DNA of 64,000 nucleotides. Origin: Erythrobacter sp. EC-HK427. Its GTDB lineage: Bacteria; Pseudomonadota; Alphaproteobacteria; Sphingomonadales; Sphingomonadaceae. This document shows, piece by piece, positions 35,754 to 43,105 of this stretch; position 1 is the first letter of the stretch; every line of letters begins with the position of its first letter. The stretch lies in the NCBI RefSeq assembly GCF_902498745.1, contig NZ_LR701479.1:1182292-1246291 (forward strand), written 5' to 3'. A program made the position numbers and the translations under genes. The notes under the pieces are model-generated. The model ran no database searches. It saw only the letters and a list, made by a program, of their open reading frames with translations, and was not told the DNA's origin.

Positions 35754-36404
35754 ATGATGAAATTGCTGCGCGGTCTGTATGACTGGACGATGGAGAAGGC
35801 CTCGCATCCCAAGGCGGAATGGTGGCTGGCCTTCTTCGCGTTCATCGAATCGAGCTTTTTCCCCGTGCCGCCGCATCCTTTGCTCGGGCTGATGTGCCTG
35901 GCGGAGCCGAAAAAGGCGATCCGCTTCGCGCTCGTCTGCACCGTGGCAAGCGTGCTGGGCGGGCTGTTCGGCTATGCGATCGGCGCGCTGGCTTACGAGG
36001 CGATTGGCGAATGGATGCTGGGCGTGCTGGGGCTGAGCGAAAGCTTCCCAGTCGCCGCCTGTTACATCCGCGAACAAGGGGCCTTGGCGGTGTTTCTGGC
36101 GGCCGGAACCCCGATCCCGTTCAAGCTGATGACGATCACCGCGGGCTTTATCGGGATGAACCTGCTCACCTTCACGCTCGCCGCGATTGCGGGCCGCGCG
36201 CTCATCTTTATGGTCGTGGGAATCCTGTTCCAGATCTTCGGCGCGCCGATCAAGGCATTCATCGAAAAATACCTCGGCTGGATGACAACGCTGTTCGTGG
36301 TGCTGGTGGTCGGCGGATTTCTCGCGATCACCCAGCTGGGCGGCGGCGAGGATGACGGCGCAGCGCACCCGTGTGACAGCGTGACCTCTATCGAAGACCT
36401 TTAA
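35754..36404 (+). CDS. YqaA/DedA-like (SNARE-associated) inner-membrane protein
   Basis: 216 residues from ATG 35754. Re-entrant and membrane segments typical of YqaA: WWLAFFAFIESSFFPVPPHPLLGLMCL, GLFGYAIGALAYEAIG, and GTPIPFKLMTITAGFIGMNLLTF. The VPPHPLL motif matches this branch of the DedA superfamily, which includes lipid carriers. Substrate unknown. Its 3' end overlaps the first palindrome of the ars promoter. Confidence 0.82.
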   Translation: MMKLLRGLYDWTMEKASHPKAEWWLAFFAFIESSFFPVPPHPLLGLMCLAEPKKAIRFALVCTVASVLGGLFGYAIGALAYEAIGEWMLGVLGLSESFPVAACYIREQGALAVFLAAGTPIPFKLMTITAGFIGMNLLTFTLAAIAGRALIFMVVGILFQIFGAPIKAFIEKYLGWMTTLFVVLVVGGFLAITQLGGGEDDGAAHPCDSVTSIEDL

Positions 36405-36465
36405 TTTCGAGTTTTCTCGAAATAAAACTTGCAATCGGGAAAAACATTTCGATAATAGTCGAAAT
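36404..36465 (+). promoter_or_regulatory. ars promoter with two ArsR operator palindromes
   Basis: Two perfect copies of ATTTCGA-N6-TCGAAAT lie at 36404-36423 and 36446-36465, 42 bp apart centre to centre (four helix turns). Between them is a sigma-70-type promoter: TTGCAA at 36429-36434 and GATAAT at 36451-36456 (16-bp spacer). The second palindrome covers the -10 box and the arsR start codon at 36464, so the arsR mRNA would start at or next to its ATG (leaderless). Confidence 0.8.
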
Positions 36466-36790
36466 GAACTCTGATTCTGCCATTCAAGCCTTGGGCGCGC
36501 TCGCCCACGATCACCGCCTCGCCGTATTCCGCCTGCTGGTGCAGCGCGGGCGTGACGGGATGGCGGCTGGCGATATCGCGAAGGCGCTCGGCCTGCCCAA
36601 TTCCTCGCTCTCCTTCCACCTCGCGCAATTGCAGCAGGCGGGAATCGTGGCGCAAAGGCGCGAGGGGCGCAGCCTGATCTATTCCGCCGATTACGACGCG
36701 ATGGAGGCTCTGATGGGTTTCCTCACGGAAAATTGCTGCCAGGGCGCAGGGTGCGCTCCATCGGTGGCACAAACGAAGGAGCAATGCTGA
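36464..36790 (+). CDS. arsR: ArsR-family arsenite-responsive repressor
   Basis: 108 residues. Winged helix ArsR fold with recognition segment GLPNSSLSFHLAQLQQAGIV. C-terminal Cys residues at 91, 92 and 97 (ENCCQGAGC) and 108 resemble the C-terminal As(III) site described in Acidithiobacillus-type ArsR. It should repress the operon until arsenite or organoarsenical binds. Two operator palindromes precede it. The stop overlaps the arsI start (TGATG). Confidence 0.92.
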   Translation: MNSDSAIQALGALAHDHRLAVFRLLVQRGRDGMAAGDIAKALGLPNSSLSFHLAQLQQAGIVAQRREGRSLIYSADYDAMEALMGFLTENCCQGAGCAPSVAQTKEQC

Positions 36791-37212
36791 TGAAACGGAT
36801 GCACGTTCATGTCGGAGTGCGTGATCTCGACGCCTCCGTCACTTTCTATTCTGCGCTGTTCGCTGCTGAACCGACGGTGCGCAAGCAAGATTACGCCAAG
36901 TGGATGCTCGACGATCCCCGCCTCAACTTCGCGATCTCGCACGAACACGCTGCTTTGGGCATCGAGCATCTGGGTATCGAAGCTGAAAGCGCGGATGAAC
37001 TGCGCGAGGTCTATGCGCGGCTGGAGGCGGCCAAGGCTCCGGTGCTGGAAGAAGGCTGCACGACCTGCTGCTACGCCAACAGCGAAAAGAGCTGGATCGC
37101 CGACCCTGATGGAGTAAACTGGGAAGCCTTCTACACGAGCGGGGAGGCAACCGTATACGGCAATGCCGCCGAAATCGCCCCACCCGTCCCATCGGCGCAA
37201 TGCTGCGGCTGA
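36790..37212 (+). CDS. arsI: ArsI-type C-As lyase / CadI-like vicinal-oxygen-chelate protein
   Basis: 140 residues from ATG 36790, chosen because GGAG lies eight bases upstream and the ATG overlaps the arsR stop; ATG 36784 is less likely. VOC fold starting HVHVGVRDLDASVTFYSALF with metal ligands in the first His, HLGIEAES His60 and Glu in WEAFYT. The vicinal Cys pair Cys93-Cys94 (GCTTCCYAN) that binds trivalent organoarsenicals is present. ArsI cleaves methyl or phenyl groups from As(III). Cys-rich end (QCCG). Confidence 0.88.
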   Translation: MKRMHVHVGVRDLDASVTFYSALFAAEPTVRKQDYAKWMLDDPRLNFAISHEHAALGIEHLGIEAESADELREVYARLEAAKAPVLEEGCTTCCYANSEKSWIADPDGVNWEAFYTSGEATVYGNAAEIAPPVPSAQCCG

Positions 37213-37215
37213 CCC

Positions 37216-37728
37216 GTGCGCAATATCCTGTTCCTCTGCACCGCCAATTCGGCGCGCTCGATTCTCGCCGAGGCGATTCTGCGCGATGCCGCGCCGGGGC
37301 GCTTCGCTGCCTACTCCGCCGGAAGCACGCCGCGCGGCGTGCCCAATCCACTGGCGCTCGAATTTCTGGCGGCGAAAGGCCACGCGGTCGATGATCTGCG
37401 CTCCAAAAGCTGGAGCGAATTTGCGGGAGCGGAAGCGCCGGAAATCCACGCCGTCATCACCGTGTGCGACAATGCCGCGGGCGAGGCGTGCCCCGTCTTC
37501 CCCGGCCATCCGGTGCAGGCGCATTGGGGCATTCCCGACCCCGCAGGCTACGCAGCGGACGGCTCGCATATCGATGGCGATCTGTCGGGCTTTGAAACCG
37601 CGTACACGCGGCTGACGAACAGGGTGCAGGCGATGCTGGCGCTGGACGAGGCTGCGCTCGCTCCGGCGGACTGGCGCAGGGCGCTCACCGCCATCGGGCG
37701 GGATGCCGAAGGGGCAACTTATGGCTGA
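37216..37728 (+). CDS. arsC: Arsenate reductase, low-molecular-weight protein tyrosine phosphatase type
   Basis: 170 residues, GTG start at 37216, three bases after arsI. P-loop LFLCTANSARSILAE (Cys8) and the C-terminal HWGIPDPAG acid loop; AGSTPRG is conserved. The family uses thioredoxin or glutathione with downstream Cys residues; CDNAAGEACPVFPG supplies them (CxxxxGEACP) as in thioredoxin-coupled enzymes. It reduces arsenate to arsenite, which the next gene's channel can release. The last 8 bp overlap the aquaporin gene. Confidence 0.9.
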   Translation: MRNILFLCTANSARSILAEAILRDAAPGRFAAYSAGSTPRGVPNPLALEFLAAKGHAVDDLRSKSWSEFAGAEAPEIHAVITVCDNAAGEACPVFPGHPVQAHWGIPDPAGYAADGSHIDGDLSGFETAYTRLTNRVQAMLALDEAALAPADWRRALTAIGRDAEGATYG

Positions 37729-38401
37729 TGTATCGAGGCCAAGGCGACTGACAGCAGAGGGGCTCGGCAGCTTCTTCCTGTTCGCAGGCGTGCTGGGATC
37801 GGGCGTCATGGCGGAGACGCTGGCGGGCGGCAACGTCGCGCTGGCGCTGCTCGCCAACACGATTGCGACGGGCGCAATCCTCTTCGTGCTGATCGCGATG
37901 CTCGGCCCGGTGTCGGGCGCACATTTCAATCCGGCGGTCACGCTGGCCTTCGCGCTGCGTCGCGAGATCGGCTGGAGCGAGGGCGCGGCCTATGTGCTGG
38001 TGCAGATTGCAGCGGGCGCGCTGGGCGCATTCGCGGTGCATCTGATGTTCGATCTGGAGATCCTGCAATTTTCGACGAAGGCCCGCGCCGGAATTGGACA
38101 GTGGAGCGGTGAGGGAATCGCCACGTTCGGCCTCGTGCTGACCATCCTCGGTCTGATCCGCCACAAGCCGGACGCGATTCCGGCGGGCGTGGCGCTCTAT
38201 ATCACCGCCGCCTACTGGTTTACGAGTTCGACGAGCTTCGCCAACCCCGCCATCACCATCGTGCGCAGCCTCTCGGACACCTTTGCAGGCATTGCCCCTG
38301 CTGATGTGCCCGCCTTCATTGCGGCGCAGCTGGCGGGCGCGGTGCTGGCGACTTTGCTGGGCGGCTGGCTGTTCGCCGCGCCGTCCGGCGGGAAGTCCTA
38401 A
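37721..38401 (+). CDS. aqpS: MIP-family aquaglyceroporin, probable arsenite channel (AqpS type)
   Basis: 226 residues from ATG 37721. Six membrane segments and two half-helix NPA motifs (SGAHFNPAVTLAFAL and SFANPAITIVRSLSDTFAGI). Its place at the end of arsR-arsI-arsC, overlapping arsC by 8 bp, matches AqpS of Sinorhizobium, which lets arsenite produced inside flow out. No arsB or acr3 efflux pump is encoded in this operon. The stop overlaps that of the convergent OsmC gene. Confidence 0.88.
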   Translation: MADVSRPRRLTAEGLGSFFLFAGVLGSGVMAETLAGGNVALALLANTIATGAILFVLIAMLGPVSGAHFNPAVTLAFALRREIGWSEGAAYVLVQIAAGALGAFAVHLMFDLEILQFSTKARAGIGQWSGEGIATFGLVLTILGLIRHKPDAIPAGVALYITAAYWFTSSTSFANPAITIVRSLSDTFAGIAPADVPAFIAAQLAGAVLATLLGGWLFAAPSGGKS

Positions 38402-38829
38402 CCCTCGAACGCGGTTTCCAGCGTGATCTCGGTGTCGAGCAGTCTCGAAATCGGGCAACCTGCCTTCGCTTCGGCGGCGAGGGCTTCGAACGTTGCCTGA
38501 TCCATTCCGGGCACTTTACCCTTGGTCGAAAGTGCCGATTTGGTGACAGTCCAGCCGCCATCGCCTTTTTCCAGCGTGACCTCGCACGAGGTGGTGAGAT
38601 CACCGTCACTATGCCCCGCCTCGGCCAGCTTGAAGCTGAGCGCCATGGTGAAGCAGGCAGCATGGGCCGCCGCGATCAGTTCCTCGGGATTGGTCCCCGC
38701 TTCATCTGCGAACCGCGTGGTGAAGCCATAGGGCTGCGCCGCCAGCGCGCCCGAGCCGGTCGAAACGTGGCCTTTGCCGGTTTTGCCGAAGCCTTTATAG
38801 GTCGCACTGCCGGTATTGGTGGTTTTCAT
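38398..38829 (-). CDS. OsmC-family peroxiredoxin-like protein
   Basis: 143 residues from ATG 38829 with GGAGA upstream. OsmC fold: NPEELIAAAHAACFTMALSFKLAEAG (first Cys) and AKAGCPISRLL (second Cys), the catalytic pair that reduces organic hydroperoxides. The subfamily with MKTTNTGSATYKGFGKTGKGHVST is OsmC proper. It uses the lipoyl or thiol systems for recycling. Confidence 0.9.
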   Translation of the reverse strand: MKTTNTGSATYKGFGKTGKGHVSTGSGALAAQPYGFTTRFADEAGTNPEELIAAAHAACFTMALSFKLAEAGHSDGDLTTSCEVTLEKGDGGWTVTKSALSTKGKVPGMDQATFEALAAEAKAGCPISRLLDTEITLETAFEG

Positions 38830-38876
38830 GGGAAGTCTCCTTTCCCGCTCCAACGCGCCGCCCGGCCAAGGCGTTC

Positions 38877-40127
38877 CTAGATTATCCCCACAGCCTTGCC
38901 CGCACGCTCGAACATGCCGAGGATCGTTTCGACCTGTTCGCTCGAATGCTCCGCGCATAGCGAACAGCGCAGCAGCGTCATCCCCGCGGGCGTCGCCGGG
39001 GGGCGGGCGAGATTGACGTAAAGGCCTTCGGTCAGCAGCGCGCTCCACATTGCAGCGCCGCGCTCCAGATCGGGCATCACCACGGCGATGATCGCGCTTT
39101 GCGGCTCATCGGTGCCGAGTGTGAAGCCCAGCGCGGTCAGCCCGGCATGGAGCCGCCGCGAATTCTCCCACAAATGCGCGCGCTTTTCCCCGCCGTGCAT
39201 CAGCTTGCGGATCGAGGTGGCGGAACTCGCCATAACCGCAGGCGGCAGGGCGGCGGTGAACACGTAAGGACGGCACACCAGCCGCATGATTTCAAACTTC
39301 GGGTGGTTGGACACGCAGAAGCCGCCCACCGTGCCGACCGATTTGGAGAAGGTGCCGATGATAAAATCGACCTCGTCCAATACGCCCTGTTCCTCGGCCA
39401 CGCCGCGCCCGTGTTCGCCGATAAAGCCCATGGAGTGCGCTTCATCCACCAGCACCATCGCGCCATTGGCCTTGGCGACTTTGACCATCTCGGCCAGCGG
39501 GGCGACATCGCCGAGCATCGAATAGACGCCTTCGAGCACCACCAGCTTGCCCGCGCCTTCGGGAATGCGCTTCAGGCGCTTTTCCATCGCTTCGATATCG
39601 TTGTGCTTGAACGGCACGACTTCGGCATTGCCCATCGCGCAGCCATCCCAGATGCTGGCGTGGCTATCGATGTCGAGCACGATGTAATCGCCCTTGCCCG
39701 CCAGCGTGGAAATGATGCCCAGATTGGCCTGGTAGCCGGTGGAAAAGACCATCGCATGGTCCATTCCGTAAAACTCGCGCAGCGCGGCCTCGACATCGCG
39801 GTGATCGCGGAAGGTGCCGTTCAGCACACGGCTGCCGGTGGTGCCCGCGCCGAAATCGGCCATCGCCGCCTGGCCTGCCGCGATCACATCGGGATCGAAG
39901 GTCATGCCCATGTAATTATACGTGCCGAGCAGGATCGTATCGCGCCCGTTGCAGATGGCGCGGGTGGGGCTGAGCACCTTTTCCATGACGAGGCTGAACG
40001 GGTCTTCCGCGCCGCTCGCCAGCAGGTTCTGCCGCAGCGCGATCACGTCATCGAATTTGGAGAGGAGGTCTTTCGCGCCGCCCTCCTGCGCCTCGGGCCG
40101 GTCGGCCTGCATCACAGCTTCGCTCAT
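38877..40127 (-). CDS. spt: Serine palmitoyltransferase
   Basis: 416 residues from ATG 40127. PLP-dependent alpha-oxoamine synthase that condenses serine with palmitoyl thioester, the first step of sphingolipid synthesis. Motifs: GAGTTGSRVLNGTFRDHRDVEAAL, DSHASIWDG (His156), VDEAHSMGFIGEHGRGVAEE and GTFSKSVGTVGGF with the PLP Lys at 262. Close in pattern to the soluble Sphingomonas enzyme. An acyl carrier protein gene lies 7 bp upstream, so palmitoyl-ACP may be the donor. Confidence 0.92.
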   Translation of the reverse strand: MSEAVMQADRPEAQEGGAKDLLSKFDDVIALRQNLLASGAEDPFSLVMEKVLSPTRAICNGRDTILLGTYNYMGMTFDPDVIAAGQAAMADFGAGTTGSRVLNGTFRDHRDVEAALREFYGMDHAMVFSTGYQANLGIISTLAGKGDYIVLDIDSHASIWDGCAMGNAEVVPFKHNDIEAMEKRLKRIPEGAGKLVVLEGVYSMLGDVAPLAEMVKVAKANGAMVLVDEAHSMGFIGEHGRGVAEEQGVLDEVDFIIGTFSKSVGTVGGFCVSNHPKFEIMRLVCRPYVFTAALPPAVMASSATSIRKLMHGGEKRAHLWENSRRLHAGLTALGFTLGTDEPQSAIIAVVMPDLERGAAMWSALLTEGLYVNLARPPATPAGMTLLRCSLCAEHSSEQVETILGMFERAGKAVGII

Positions 40128-40134
40128 GCTCTGG

Positions 40135-40377
40135 TTACTCCGAAACCATGGAGGTGACGGCATCGACCAGCTGGCCGTATGTCTCGATCTCGGCCTGCTG
40201 GTTCATGCTGATGATGATGTCGAATTCGTCTTCAATCGCGGCGACGAAATCCATCACCGTCAGGCTGTCGAACTCCATGTCGCCGGCAAAGGTCGTGGCG
40301 TCGGCAATCTCCACACCCTTTTTGTTGAATTCGTCAAGGATGGCGCGGATGCGCTCGTCAACTGTGGCACGGTCCAT
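40135..40377 (-). CDS. Acyl carrier protein of the sphingolipid locus
   Basis: 80 residues. Phosphopantetheine site is Ser38 in GDMEFDSLTVMDF; overall pattern is that of a dedicated ACP rather than the fatty-acid AcpP (which has DSLDTVEL). It is directly in front of serine palmitoyltransferase with the same direction, as in the Caulobacter sphingolipid cluster, where a special ACP feeds the enzyme. GAGGAATA-like ribosome binding site precedes the start. Confidence 0.88.
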   Translation of the reverse strand: MDRATVDERIRAILDEFNKKGVEIADATTFAGDMEFDSLTVMDFVAAIEDEFDIIISMNQQAEIETYGQLVDAVTSMVSE

Positions 40378-40483
40378 GAAGGGGTATTCCTCGGGTCAAA
40401 GCGTTATGCGCGTCATAGAACGCGTGTCTGCGTCCGGCAAACCTTTCGGCGCGGCGAATGTCAAGCTGGTCTGAAAGGTGGTG

Positions 40484-40885
40484 TCAGGCTGCGGCAGGGT
40501 TGGCAGCGGCGGTTCCGGCGGCATCAACCAGCCCTCTGACCGCCGCCATGAAGGGGCCGATGCTGACCGGTTTGGAGAGATAACCCTCCGCCCCCGAAGC
40601 GCGAATCCGCTCTTCATCGCCCTTGCCCGCATAGGCGGTGACGGCGAGCACGGGCACGCCGCGCAGCTCTGCATCGCCCTTCATTGTGGCGATCAGGTCA
40701 AGGCCGGAAATATCGGCGAGCTGTATATCCATGACAACGAGATTGGGCGTAAAAGCACGCGCGGTATCAATCGCGATATTGCCATCGGCGACGCCTTCTA
40801 CTGCAAAACCGCCAGCGGCCAGCACGTCGCAGAACAATTTCCGGTTGAGATCGTTGTCCTCGACAACGAGTATCCGTTTGGTCAT
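40484..40885 (-). CDS. Single-domain response regulator, DivK-like
   Basis: 133 residues from ATG 40885. Stand-alone receiver: acidic VVEDNDLNRKLFCDVL, phospho-Asp in NLVVMDIQLADISGLD, Thr in VTAYAG and Lys in YLSKPVS. The pattern EDNDLNRKLFxDxL with MDIQLPxxSGL is typical of DivK cell-cycle regulators in alphaproteobacteria. It ends with an unusual Ala-rich tail. Divergent from the DUF3572 gene. Confidence 0.8.
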   Translation of the reverse strand: MTKRILVVEDNDLNRKLFCDVLAAGGFAVEGVADGNIAIDTARAFTPNLVVMDIQLADISGLDLIATMKGDAELRGVPVLAVTAYAGKGDEERIRASGAEGYLSKPVSIGPFMAAVRGLVDAAGTAAANPAAA

Positions 40886-40993
40886 GTGCGCCCCCGCAAT
40901 ACCGATCTGCAAGATCGACTTGCCTTTCGGCTGGTTCCTTACCATTCGATCGCCGATTCGCGAAATGCCGCATTTGACCGGAATTGTAAAACC

Positions 40994-41263
40994 ATGTCTG
41001 ACCCCTCGCCGCCCACCGATCCTGCTGCTATCGCGCTGGGTGCGCTCGGGTGGATATTGTCGGAGGAAGCGCGGGCGCAGCGTTTTCTCGATTTGACCGG
41101 GCTGACCCCCGATGGCCTGCGCGCGGCATTGGCAGAACCGGCAACGCACCGCGCGGTGTTCGAATTCCTCGCCGCACATGAACCCGATCTGCTGGGCGCT
41201 GCCGCCGCGCTGGGGTTCGCGCCCGAAACGCTAGTCGCCGCCGGACAGGAGCTTTCGCGATGA
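40994..41263 (+). CDS. DUF3572 family protein
   Basis: 89 residues from ATG 40994. Helical protein with IALGALGWILSEEARAQRFLDLTGLTPDGLRAAL and ALGFAPETLVAAGQEL, the DUF3572 pattern often found beside divK in alphaproteobacteria. Function unknown. ATGA overlap with the HAD gene. Confidence 0.8.
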   Translation: MSDPSPPTDPAAIALGALGWILSEEARAQRFLDLTGLTPDGLRAALAEPATHRAVFEFLAAHEPDLLGAAAALGFAPETLVAAGQELSR

Positions 41264-41880
41264 GCCGCCCGCTGCTGGTGACCGATTGTGACGAGGTGCT
41301 GCTGCATATGGTGCGCCATTTCAGCGCCTGGCTCGATGAAGAACACGCCATCGATTTCTCGCTGAACGGCAATCCTTTCGCCGAGTCCATGCGGGTGCGC
41401 GCCACCGGAGAGACCGTGCCCGAAGAGAAGATGTGGGAATATCTCGGCGGCTTCTTCGATACGCAAATGGACACGCAGGAGCCGATTGCGGGCGCGCTCG
41501 AAGCGGTCGCAAAGATCGGTGAGGATGCCGATGTCGTGGTGCTGACCAATTTGACCGATGAGCGCAACGCGGCGCGCGTGCAGCAATTGCGCAAACACGG
41601 CCTCACCGCGCCGGTCTTCACCAACCAAGGGCCCAAAGGCGCAGCATTGAAGCGCATTGTCGAAGAGCACGGCGCGACCCGCGCGGTCTTCATCGATGAC
41701 ATTGCGGGGCACCATAAGAGTGCGCTGGAAAAAGTCCCGTTTGTGCACAGGCTGCATTTGTGCGGCGAGCCTGCCGTTGCGCCGCATATTCCTTGCGCGC
41801 ATGAAGCCGGCGATGCCCACGCGCGGATTGATCGCTGGGACGAGGCATTGCCCTGGATTCTTGAGACTTTGCATCGCTAG
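41260..41880 (+). CDS. HAD-family hydrolase
   Basis: 206 residues. Motif I is LVTDCDEVLLH (nucleophile Asp9), motif II VVLTNLT, the Lys in NQGPKGAALK and motif IV FIDDIAGH. Likely phosphatase of unknown substrate. Coupled by ATGA to the DUF3572 gene and followed by the RidA-GDPD-FemAB set. Confidence 0.82.
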   Translation: MSRPLLVTDCDEVLLHMVRHFSAWLDEEHAIDFSLNGNPFAESMRVRATGETVPEEKMWEYLGGFFDTQMDTQEPIAGALEAVAKIGEDADVVVLTNLTDERNAARVQQLRKHGLTAPVFTNQGPKGAALKRIVEEHGATRAVFIDDIAGHHKSALEKVPFVHRLHLCGEPAVAPHIPCAHEAGDAHARIDRWDEALPWILETLHR

Positions 41881-41900
41881 AATGTGTGAGGATGACTGAC

Positions 41901-42362
41901 ATGACGATTGCTGCCCGCCTTGCCGAACTGGGCATTACCCTGCCCAAAGCCGCCGCACCGGTCGCGTCCTATGTGCCGGTGGTGGTGACAGGGAACCTTG
42001 CCCATGTGTCGGGCCAATTGCCTTTTATCGACGGCGCGCTGGTGACAGGGCGGCTGGGCGAGGATGTTTCGCTGGAACAGGGACAGGCTGCCGCACGGGC
42101 CTGCGCGCTGATGATCCTCGCACAGGTCGAAGCCGCTGGCGTGTCGCTCGACCGGGTGACGCGGATCGTCAAGCTGGGCGGCTTCGTCAATTCGACCGGT
42201 GATTTCACCGATCAGCCCAAGGTTGTGAACGGCGCGTCAGACCTGATGGTGGACGTGTTCGGCGATGCCGGAAAGCACGCCCGCGCCGCCGTGGGCGTGC
42301 CCGCCCTGCCACTGGGCGCGGCGGTGGAAGTCGATGCGATTATCGAGCTTGATAATGGTTAG
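41901..42362 (+). CDS. RidA-family protein
   Basis: 153 residues from ATG 41901 (GAGG nine bases upstream); the ATG at 41892 has no spacing from GAGG and is less likely. YjgF/RidA subgroup with a longer N-terminus: GNLAHVSGQLPFIDGALVTGRLGEDVSLEQGQAAARACALMILAQVEA, RIVKLGGFVNSTGDF and HARAAVGVPALPLGAAVEVDAII with the imine-deaminase Arg. Probably removes reactive enamines. It overlaps the next gene by 8 bp. Confidence 0.88.
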   Translation: MTIAARLAELGITLPKAAAPVASYVPVVVTGNLAHVSGQLPFIDGALVTGRLGEDVSLEQGQAAARACALMILAQVEAAGVSLDRVTRIVKLGGFVNSTGDFTDQPKVVNGASDLMVDVFGDAGKHARAAVGVPALPLGAAVEVDAIIELDNG

Positions 42363-43095
42363 TGCTCCCGATTGGTTGACCGCGCAGGCCTATGCCCATC
42401 GCGGGCTGCACGATGCCAAAACGCCGGAAAACTCGCTCGCCGCATTCCGCGCCGCGATGGATCGCGGGCTGGGGATCGAATGCGATATCCGCGTCAGCAT
42501 CGATAGCCGCGCCGTGGTGTTCCACGATGCCGAGACCGAACGGCTGACCGGCCAAGCGGGGGTGACAGCGAATATGACCGTGGGCCAACTCACCGCGCTG
42601 ACGCTGGGCGGGAGCACGGAGCACATTCCCACTTTGCGCGATATGCTCGAACTGGTGGCGGGGCGCGTGCCATTGCTGCTCGAACTCAAAACCGACGGGA
42701 AAGAGAGCGTGCACAAGCTCTGCCGCGCGGTGCGGCGCGATGTCGAGGGCTATACCGGGCCGGTCGCGGTGATGAGCTTCGACCCGCGTATCGGCGCATG
42801 GTTTGCCAGCCATATGCCCGATCTGCCGCGCGGCATGGTGATTACCGAACAAGGCTCGCGCACGCTGTCGGGCGCGGTGAAGCGGCGCGTGCAGACGAAA
42901 CGGGGCCTGCCGCACTTCCTCGCCTATGATGTGCGCGATTTGCCGAGCCGCTTTGCCAAGAGCTACACCAAATGTGGCACGCCCTTGCTCAGCTGGACGG
43001 TGAAGAGCGGCAGCGATGTCGAAACCGTGCTGGCTACGGGCGCGATACCTATTTTGGAAGGTGATGGGGTAGCCGCGTGGGAGGCGCGCGCCTAA
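42355..43095 (+). CDS. Glycerophosphodiester phosphodiesterase
   Basis: 246 residues from ATG 42355. GDPD TIM-barrel: AYAHRGLHDAKTPENSLAAFRAAMDRGLGIECDIRVSIDSRAVVFHDAETERLTG carries the HRG, PENS, Glu-Cys-Asp and HD catalytic residues; LLLELKTDGKE has the later Glu-Lys. Cytosolic, without signal peptide. Overlaps the RidA gene by 8 bp and is followed by the FemAB-like gene. Confidence 0.92.
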   Translation: MVSAPDWLTAQAYAHRGLHDAKTPENSLAAFRAAMDRGLGIECDIRVSIDSRAVVFHDAETERLTGQAGVTANMTVGQLTALTLGGSTEHIPTLRDMLELVAGRVPLLLELKTDGKESVHKLCRAVRRDVEGYTGPVAVMSFDPRIGAWFASHMPDLPRGMVITEQGSRTLSGAVKRRVQTKRGLPHFLAYDVRDLPSRFAKSYTKCGTPLLSWTVKSGSDVETVLATGAIPILEGDGVAAWEARA

Positions 43096-43105
43096 TTAGC
43101 CTGTC

